This document shows positions 57,276-64,000 of a DNA stretch of 64,000 bases, one piece after another (position 1 is the first letter of the stretch; the number at the start of each line of letters is the position of its first letter). The stretch is from positions 13,968,001 to 14,032,000 of the forward strand of contig NC_083681.1 in assembly GCF_033118175.1 (NCBI RefSeq). Direction: 5' to 3'. Below the pieces are notes generated by a model that was not told where the DNA came from, did no database searches, and was given only the letters and a program-made list of their open reading frames with translations. The stretch comes from Dama dama (lineage: Eukaryota; Chordata; Mammalia; Artiodactyla; Cervidae). A program made the position numbers and the translations under genes.

Positions 57276-58547
57276 TCAGTTGCTCAGTCATGTCCAACTC
57301 TTTGAGACCCCATGGACTGCAGTACACCAGGAGTCCCTGACCTTCACCAACTCCCAGAGCCTGCTCAAACTCATGTCCATTGAGTTGGTGATGCTATCCA
57401 ACCATCTTGTCCTCTGTCGTCCTCTTCTGCCCTCAATCTATCCCTGAATCAGGGTCTTTTCTAATGAGTCAGCTCTTTGCACCAGGTGGCCAAAGTATTG
57501 GAGGCAGCTTCAGCAACAGTCCTTCCAATTCAGGGTTGATTTCCATTAGGACTGACTTGTTTGATCTCCTTGCAGTCCAAGGAATTCTCAAAAGTCTTCT
57601 GCAAGACCACAGTTCAAAAGTATCAATTCTTTGGTGCTCAGCCTTTTTTATGGTCCAACTCTCACATCCACACATGACTGCTGGAAAAACCATATCTTTG
57701 ATTATATGGATCTTTGTTAGCAAAGTAATGTCTCTGCTTTTTAATATGCTGTCTGGTTGGTCATAGTTTTTCTTCCAAGGAGCAAGCAACTTTTAATTTC
57801 ACGGCTGCAGTCATGGTCTGCAGTGATTTTGAAGTCCAAAAAAATAGTGTCTCACCATTTCCATTGTTTCCCCATCTATTTGCCATGAAGTGATGGGACC
57901 AGATGCCATGATCTTCATTTTTTGAATGTTGAGTTTTAAGCCAGCTTTTCTCTCTCCTCTTTCACCTTTCTCAAGAGGCTCTTAGTTCCTCTTCATTTCT
58001 GCCATAAGTGTGGTGTCAACTGCATATCTGAGGTTACTGATATTTCTCCCTGAATTCTTGATTTCAGCTTGTGCTTCATCTAGCCCAGCATTTTGCATGA
58101 TGTACTCTGCATATAAGTCAAATATGCAGGGTGACAATGTACAGCCTTGGCGTTCTCCTTTCCCAATTTGGACCCTGTCCACTGTTCCATGTCAGGTTCT
58201 AACTGTTGTTTCTTGACCTGCATTCAGGTTTCACAGAAGGCAGATAAGGTGGTCTGGTATTCCCATCTCTTGAAGAATTTTCCACAGTTTGTTGTGATCT
58301 AGACTGTCTAAGGCTTTAGCACAGTCAATGAAGCAGAAATAGATGCTTTTCTGGAATTCTCTTGCTTTTTCTATGATCCAACGGATGTTGGCAATTTGAC
58401 CTCTGATTCCTCTGCCTTTTCTAAATCCAGCTTGTACATCTGGAAGTTCTTGGTTCATGTACTGTTGAAGCCTGGCATGGAGAATTTTGAGCATTACTTT
58501 GCTAGCATGTGAAATAAGAGCAATCATGTGGTAGTTTGAGCATTCTT
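57276..58547 (-). mobile_element. BovB, 5'-truncated, about 1.3 kb
   Basis: Antisense BovB from TTGCTCAGTCATGTCCAACT to GTAGTTTGAGCATTCTTTCC. The minus strand keeps reverse-transcriptase frames at 58231-58527 (LKILHARLQQ, VQAGFRKGRGIRGQIANI, FCFIDCAKALD) and 57982-58182 (GERQGCTLSPCIFDLYAEY, NNLRY-like SNLRYAVD). The catalytic YADD reads YAVD, so a metal-binding Asp is lost. TCCAATA near both edges (57251, 58548) is a weak candidate duplication. Confidence 0.94.
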
Positions 58548-59249
58548 TCCAATATATCTAATAGAATGCAGACAAATAAGGTGGATTAAAGGTGTAAATG
58601 TAAGACCAGACACTATAGAACACTTAGAGGAAAGCATAGACAGAACACTCTTTGACATAAATCACAGCAAGATCTTTTTTGACTTACTACTAGAGTAAGG
58701 AAAATAAAAAAATAAAAATAAACAAATTGGACCTAACTAAACTTAAAATCTTTTGCATAGCAAAGGAAACCATAAACAAGACAAAAAGACAACCCAGACA
58801 GTGGGAGAAAATATTTGCAGATGAAATCATTGACAAGGGATAAATCTCCAAAATACACAAACAGCTCATTGCAGCTCAATATCCAAAAAAAAAAAAAAAA
58901 AGAACAGCCCAATCATAAAATAGTCAGAAGTCCTAAATAAGTATTTCTCCAAAAAATACATACAGATGGCTAACAAATACATGAAAGATTCTCAACATCA
59001 CTTATTATTAGAGAAATGCAAATGAAAACTATAATGCGGTATCATCTCACATTTGTCAGGATGACCATCGTCAAAATATCTACAAAAATTAAATTCTGGA
59101 GAAGATATGGAGAAAAAGCAACCTTCTTAAACTGTTAGTAGCAATGTAAATTGATACAGTCACCATGAAGAAGAGTATAGAAACTGTTAAAAAACTAAAA
59201 ATAAAACTATTATATGACTCAGCAACCCCATTCCTGCACATATAACCAG

Positions 59250-59273
59250 AAAAAAAAAAAAGGGGGGGGGGGG
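59250..59273. repeat. A12-G12 run inside L1
   Basis: Twelve As directly followed by twelve Gs in the C-terminal ORF2 region of the L1. Confidence 0.97.
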
Positions 59274-59533
59274 ATTCAAAATTATACATACACCCCAATG
59301 GTCATTTGCAGCATTATTTGCAATAGCCAGGACATGAAATCAGCTTAAATATCCATCAATAAAAGAATGGATAAAGTAGATATGGTGCTTACATACATGG
59401 GATATTACTTAGCCTTTATTATTACTTATAAACATAGAACAAAATTGTGTCATTTGCAGAGACAGGATGAACTTAGAGACTGTCATTCAGAGTGAAGTAG
59501 CTCACAAAGGAAAAATATTGCATATCTACACAT

Positions 59534-59806
59534 CATTGGAAAGACTGATGCTGAAGCTGAAACTCCAATACTTTGGCCACCTCATGCGAAGAGTTGACTC
59601 ATTGGAAAAGACCCTGATGCTGGGAGGGATTGAGGGCAGGAGGAGAAGGGGCCGACAGAGGATGAGATGGCTGGATGGCATCACCGACTCAATGGACATG
59701 AGTTTGAGTAAACTCTGGGAGTTGGTGATGGACAGGGAGGCTTGGCGTGCTGCGATTCATGGGGTCGCAAAGAGTCGGACACAACTGAGCGACTGAACTG
59801 AACTGA
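59534..59806 (+). mobile_element. Young BovB 3' end
   Basis: About 273 bp, close to the BovB consensus, ending GAGCGACTGAACTGAACTGA. The C-terminal ORF2 frame is open: 59467-59796 encodes LKLKLQYFGHLMRRVDSLEK, RRRRGRQRMRWLDGITDSMD and DREAWRAAIHGVAKSRTQ. ACACAT flanks it (59528-59533, 59807-59812), a short candidate duplication matching the host L1. One of the two youngest-looking BovB copies here. Confidence 0.95.
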
Positions 59807-60424
59807 ACACATATATGTGGAATCTAGAAAAATGGTATTGATAATCTTATTTGTGAAGCAAAAATACAGACGCCGATGTAGAGAACAAATCTAGGCTACC
59901 AAGGGGAAATAGGGAGATGGGATTAATTGGGAATTTGTGGTGGACGCATTCATACTTCTATGTATAAAATAGACGACTAATGAGAACAAATTGTGTAACA
60001 CTCAGTGCTCTGTGGTAACCTAAATGGGAAGAAAATACAAAAAGAGGTATTATATACATACATAAGGCTGATTTACTTTGCTGTAGAGAAACAAGTGACA
60101 CAGCAGTGTAAGGCAACTATAGTCCAATAAATAAATAAAAGATAGATTGCATACATACAGTGGAATAATACACAGTCATAAAAATAATAAAATAATATCA
60201 TTTGTAGCAACATGGATGGACTTAGAGATTGTCATGCTGAGTGAAATTAGAGAAGTACAAACATTATATGATGTTGGTTATATGTGAAATCTTTAAAAAA
60301 ATGGTACAAATTAGCTTATTTGTAGATCATAAATAGAGTTATCGATGTACAGAAACTGTATTATGGTTTCTGGGGAAAAAGGGGGAAGAATATATGGGAG
60401 ATGAGGACCAATATATGTACACTA

Positions 60425-60433
60425 CTATATATG

Positions 60434-60473
<40 letters not shown>
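60425..60473. repeat. TA dinucleotide array
   Basis: Uninterrupted TA from about 60440 to 60472, preceded by degenerate TATA/GTATA units. Confidence 0.95.
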
Positions 60474-60474
<1 letters not shown>

Positions 60475-60631
60475 CTGATAACTAATAGATAAGGACCTAC
60501 TGTATATCAAAGAGAACTCTACTCAATACTCTGTTATGACCTATATGGGAAAAGAATCTAAAAAGCAGTGGATTTATGTTCATGTATAACTGACTCAATT
60601 TGTTGTACCATAGAAAGTAATGCAATATTGT

Positions 60632-60685
60632 CTATACATCATATCTATACATCAATACATCAATACATCTATACATCAATAAAAA
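60632..60685. repeat. 8-bp-unit array in an L1 tail
   Basis: Repeats of ATCAATAC and ATCTATAC, about six units, in the tail of the second L1. It probably expanded from the A-rich end of that element. Confidence 0.85.
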
Positions 60686-60695
60686 TTAAAAATTA

Positions 60696-62089
60696 AAGAA
60701 AATAATTTTTATTTCCCTACTCATGAAAACATTTTTACTTGAAACACAAAAAATTTCAAACAAAAGCAATTTGCCACTTAAACCTTTCTTACAATGTATC
60801 ATAATTTTATTACTATTCCATTTTTTACTTCTGCTTTGAGTCAAATAATCTTTGATTCAGTCTCTTCTTTAGTTACCTTTTATAAGAATTTTTGTCACAT
60901 GTCAAGCATTAGACACTAACTGGAAGTATAGTTAAAATAGCAATACTTGAAAAAAGCATTTTCTTTTTCATCTATTTGACTCATGTTTGCTATATCAAGT
61001 GAATGCAGCAATATTATTTCCTACCTTTTAAATTCATTCACTTTATTCAGTTGTGAGTACATTAATTATAGAAGGGCACTATTTTGCACCTCTTTTTAGG
61101 TTCCAGTACAATTTGTTATGAATTCCTTGTGATATAATCTAATTTCCAATTAGAGACAAAATTAAAATTACCTAAGAGGTTTATAATTTCTTTGAAAATG
61201 GTGAAGACAATCCAAAGCAATCATTAGGAGCAGGAACATTAATTAAAATGATGGTGATATAATTTATTAATCCTCATTTAGTAAGATATTGCATTTTTAT
61301 CTTCAAGAATTTTAATTATAAATAATAAAAGATTTGTATACATACCACAATAATGAAGCATTATTAGACACAAACTCTATCATGAATTTCAAGTCCCAAC
61401 TTACAATATGAATATTTACATATGACATGTGGGTGTATTCATTAGTTAATCTAATGCCATTAGTTAATCTAATATATAAAAGTTATATATATATATATAT
61501 ATATAAACCATATATATAAACTCACTAATGCACTGCATACATTAATGTCAGTATACATATAGATATATAATATATATATCATATATATATATAAATATAC
61601 ATATAATTTAGTATATTCATAAAGTATTTATAACCACATACACTGAATGTTGATGTAAAATCAATATGCCTTTACATTTGACATCTGTCACATCAATCAC
61701 CTCAACTGTATGAACCTATTCTTTTCTTTACCCTAATCCATCCCATCCCCAGGCCCTTTGCTTAGTTTTCACATATATTCCTGAAAAAAGACTAAGAAAA
61801 TCATCTTCTGGGAAGCCTTCTCACCATCCCTCTTTCATTATGAAATTCTTTCAAGGTAATCTTAGTATTTCTCTATGCTTAGATATATCTGCGGGCAGGT
61901 GTCTATTTTGTATATCAGAAATATCATCCAACTGAAAACACTGCTTTGCATCACAATTTGCCTATCTTCTAGAGCAATGCTTCTCAAAACTCAATTCTCA
62001 TACCAAAAATCGTACACCTTGTTACATAGGAGGCAAGAATATAAAACAGAAAAAAGACAATCTTTTTAAAAAGTTGTTTTGAGAAAGCT
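60696..62089. other. Unclassified AT-rich sequence with TA arrays
   Basis: No recognised gene. An 18-bp duplication CATTAGTTAATCTAATGC lies at 61439-61472. TA arrays lie at 61484-61505 and 61563-61598. The stretch near 61970-62030 faintly resembles the terminus of a hAT (MER5-like) element, too weakly to call. Confidence 0.4.
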
Positions 62090-62301
62090 AGACAGCTAAA
62101 TCAATGATATTAGAACATTCCCTCACAACATCTATGAAAATAGACCTACATGTAAGAAGTAACACTATAAAAGACATAGAACACAGGCAACACATTCTTT
62201 AACAAAAAGCATGGCAATATTTTCTTAGAGTCATCTCCCAAGGCAAAAGAAACAAAAACAAAAATAAACAAACAGGACATAATGCTAATCAAGCTTAAAA
62301 G

Positions 62302-62337
62302 TTTTTTTTTTGTTGTTTTTTTTTTTTTTTTTTTTTT
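62302..62337. repeat. T-rich tract inside L1 ORF2
   Basis: T10 or longer, GTTG, then over 20 Ts, standing where L1 ORF2 normally has about nine bases (CTTTTGCAC). An expansion or a tiny retro-insertion tail. Confidence 0.95.
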
Positions 62338-62482
62338 ACAGCAAAGGAAACCATCAACAAAACAAAAAGGTAACCTATGAAATGGGAGACAATATTTATA
62401 AATGAATTGAGTTACAATGAATTAATTTCTAAAATATATAAACAGTTCATACAACTCAATATCAAAAAACAAAAAGCTCCAT

Positions 62483-62506
62483 CCCCCCCCCCCCCAAAAA
62501 AAAAAA
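62483..62506. repeat. C13-A11 run inside L1 ORF2
   Basis: Thirteen Cs followed by eleven As in the ORF2 C-terminal region. Confidence 0.97.
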
Positions 62507-63177
62507 GAGGGAGAAAAGATTGGACAGGGGACCTAAATAGACATTTCTCCAAAGAATATATACAAATGGCAAATCAGCACATGAAAAGTGGCCCAAATTA
62601 CTAATTACTAGGTCAATACTAACCAAAACTACAATAAGCTCTCACCTCCCACCAATCAGAATGGCTATCATCAAAACCTCTACAAATAATAAATGCTGTA
62701 GAGGGTGTGGAGAAAACTAAACCCTTCTACACTGTTGGTGAGAATGTAAATTGGTATAGTCAATTAATTAATTAGATAGTCTGTGTAAAGCAAAATGACA
62801 AAGGAGAAAGGAAAAGATGAATAGTTGGAGCACAGAGGAATTTTAGGACACAGAATATTCTATGTGACTATAGTGATAGGAATGTATCATTATCCGTTTA
62901 TTAAAAGCCACATATGTACTACAACCAAGGATGACTTTGGATGATGATCTGTATTAATGTTGCTTCATCAATTGCAATAAATGCATCATTCTGGTAGGGT
63001 TGTTGAGGTCATGGAATGGAAAATTGTACATGTATGGGGGAAGGTGGGGCATGGGAACTGTGCTTTCTAATCAGTTTTGCGGTGAGCATAAAACTTTAAA
63101 ACGTCTATATATTAAAAATGGAGAGATCTCTATCTTTGATTGATGTTTATGTTTTTTGGTCATAGCTATGCTTTAAC

Positions 63178-63525
63178 CTAAGAGTCCCTTGGACTGCAAG
63201 GAGATCCAACCTGTTCATCCTAAAGGAGATCAGTCCTGGGTGTTCATTGGAAGGACTGATGCTGAAGCTGAAACTCCGATACTTTGGCCACCTCATGGGG
63301 AGACTTGACTCATTGGAAAAGACCCTGATGCTAGGAGGGATTGGGGGCAGGAGGAGAAGGGGGCGACAGAGGATGAGATGGTTGGATGGCATCACCGACT
63401 CGATGGGCATGAGTTTGAGTAAACTCCTGGAGTTGGTGATGGACAGGGAGGCCTGGCGTGCTGTGATTCATGGGGTCGAAAAGAATCGGACACGACTGAG
63501 CAACTGAACTGAACTGAACTGACTG
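63178..63525 (+). mobile_element. Young BovB 3' end
   Basis: Near-consensus 3' end with an intact ACTGAACTGAACTGAACTGA tail. ATGCTTTAAC (63168-63177) and ATACTTTAAC (63526-63535) form a 10-bp duplication with one mismatch. The C-terminal ORF2 frame at 63247-63507 is open for 86 codons to the natural stop (LKLKLRYFGHLMGRLDSLEK, RRRRGRQRMRWLDGITDS). Confidence 0.96.
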
Positions 63526-63742
63526 ATACTTTAACAGTCTAGTTAATTTTGAATATTAGAAATTAGAAAATGCTCTGTAATTGAACATTACTGTCAGTAA
63601 TTATGTGAAATAATTTTCAAAATATAAAAATGTACATAAGTTTCATATACTGCTATCATGATACACTCTGCCATGTGTCAGGCTCATTATCTGCTCATGA
63701 TGAACATATCTCCCCATAATCTGTTAGAAATATCCAAATATC

Positions 63743-63891
63743 TAAGAGTGTTCTGCCTATGTATTCCTCTGAAAGTTTTATAATATCTGTTTACAATAGC
63801 CAAGACATAGAAGCAACCTAAAAGCCCAAAGACAGAGGAATGGATTAAAAAATAATAATAATTGTGATACATATAAATTAATACAATGGAA
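63743..63891 (+). mobile_element. Small L1 with inverted 5' piece, split by a SINE
   Basis: 63743-63786 is antisense ORF2 (GTGTTCTGCCTATGTATTCC). At about 63788 it turns to sense (TTTACAATAGCCAAGACATA, GAAGCAACCTAAAAGCCCAA, ATACAATGGAAT). The SINE at 63892 interrupts it and the window ends before the L1 resumes, so its end and duplication cannot be checked. Confidence 0.7.
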
Positions 63892-64000
63892 TTTGTTACT
63901 GTTGTTAACTCACTAAATCCTGTCCAACCCTTTTACAAATCCATGGACTGTAGCCCACCAAGCTCTTCTCTGTCACATTTTCCAGGTAAAAATACTGGAG
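63892..64000 (-). mobile_element. Bov-tA SINE, cut by the window end
   Basis: Antisense Bov-A body: TTACTGTTGTTAACTCACTA, CCATGGACTGTAGCCCACCA and CACATTTTCCAGGTAAAAAT. The tRNA head lies outside the window. Confidence 0.88.

Larger units (their letters stand above)
55360..60138 (+). mobile_element. Old L1 ORF2 to 3' end, split by three BovBs
   Basis: Four pieces (55360-56450, 56628-57275, 58548-59533, 59813-60138) read in order as one L1 from upstream of the reverse transcriptase to the 3' tail: AAATGGATAAATTCCTTGAA, TTCAACAAAATACTAGCAAA, TGACAAATTCAATGG-type motifs, AGAGATATACTGTATTTTTC, AACAGCTCATTGCAGCTCAA, ATTAGAGAAATGCAAATGAA, and the 3' UTR end CAGTGTAAGGCAACTATAGT with AATAAATAAATAAAA. 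It is the most complete L1 ORF2 track here, full of stops. Confidence 0.85.
60140..60695 (+). mobile_element. Second L1 3' end in tandem
   Basis: A separate artiodactyl L1 3' end directly after the previous L1 tail: CAACATGGATGGACTTAGAG, TATGGTTTCTGGGGAAAAAG, GATAAGGACCTACTGTATAT, CAATACTCTGTTATGACCTA and AACTGACTCAATTTGTTGTA. A TA array (about 60425-60473) interrupts its 3' UTR. The tail holds an ATCAATAC/ATCTATAC array at about 60632-60685. Confidence 0.82.
62090..63125 (+). mobile_element. Old L1 (L1MA/MB-type) 3' half
   Basis: ORF2 C-terminal region (CAGCAAAGGAAACCATCAAC, TAGACATTTCTCCAAAGAAT, TGGAGAAAACTAAACCCTTC), then a clear L1M 3' UTR: GATGAATAGTTGGAGCACAG, CATCAATTGCAATAAATGCA, TCATTCTGGTAGGGTTGTTG and TCAGTTTTGCGGTGAGCATA. 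The 3' UTR type is that of older placental L1s, unlike the bovine-type 3' UTRs elsewhere in the window. Confidence 0.85.

Noticed and set aside
61965..62035. hAT (MER5-like) terminus
   Set aside because: Only a short AATGCTTCTCAAAACTC-type resemblance; no second terminus or internal match.

Overview
The window is intergenic, repeat-dense DNA from a ruminant (Pecora: cattle, sheep, goat or a relative). The diagnosis rests on many BovB (RTE-clade) LINEs with the ruminant 3' end, tRNA-headed Bov-tA SINEs, one CHR-type cetartiodactyl SINE, and LINE-1 3' ends of the bovine type. I see no host protein-coding gene, rRNA, functional tRNA gene, CpG-rich promoter or CRISPR array. The open frames longer than about 100 codons are nearly all pieces of transposon proteins or their antisense shadows. 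I found no new gene system. What stands out is the architecture of the retrotransposons.

Layout. 0.1-3.9 kb: an old L1 split by a 2.1 kb BovB. 4.5-7.8 kb: L2, an L1 scrap and two BovB copies in the same direction. 7.8-11 kb: mostly unclassified AT-rich DNA. 11-17.7 kb: BovB fragments, Bov-tA, CHR, MIR and L2. 17.9-22.3 kb: a nearly full-length BovB (3,086 bp) with a perfect 13-bp target-site duplication inside an antisense L1. 22.4-26.2 kb: an L1 3' end, a solo LTR with a perfect 6-bp duplication, a DNA-transposon scrap and a SINE. 27.6-36.5 kb: dense nesting with three retrotransposons carrying 5' inversions (one BovB, two young L1s). 37-46 kb: L1 remnants, Bov-tA copies, and a full-length dead Hsmar1-like mariner at 40.0-41.3 kb. 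46.7-52 kb: L1 3' end, a mariner-derived hairpin resembling the bovine miR-2284/2285 family, and an old L1 split by BovB and Bov-tA. 52.2-60.7 kb: L1 pieces, the largest split by three BovB copies. 62.1-64 kb: an L1M 3' half, a young BovB 3' end, a small inverted L1 and a SINE cut by the window end.

The elements give a relative chronology. Old L1M, MIR and L2 copies are the substrate. BovB copies sit inside L1s (8 of 14 here). Bov-tA copies interrupt younger L1s. No autonomous element is intact: every BovB and L1 is truncated or carries frameshifts and stops. Family assignments come from recognising sequence, not from a database search. Boundaries supported by target-site duplications are good to a few bases; others are approximate.
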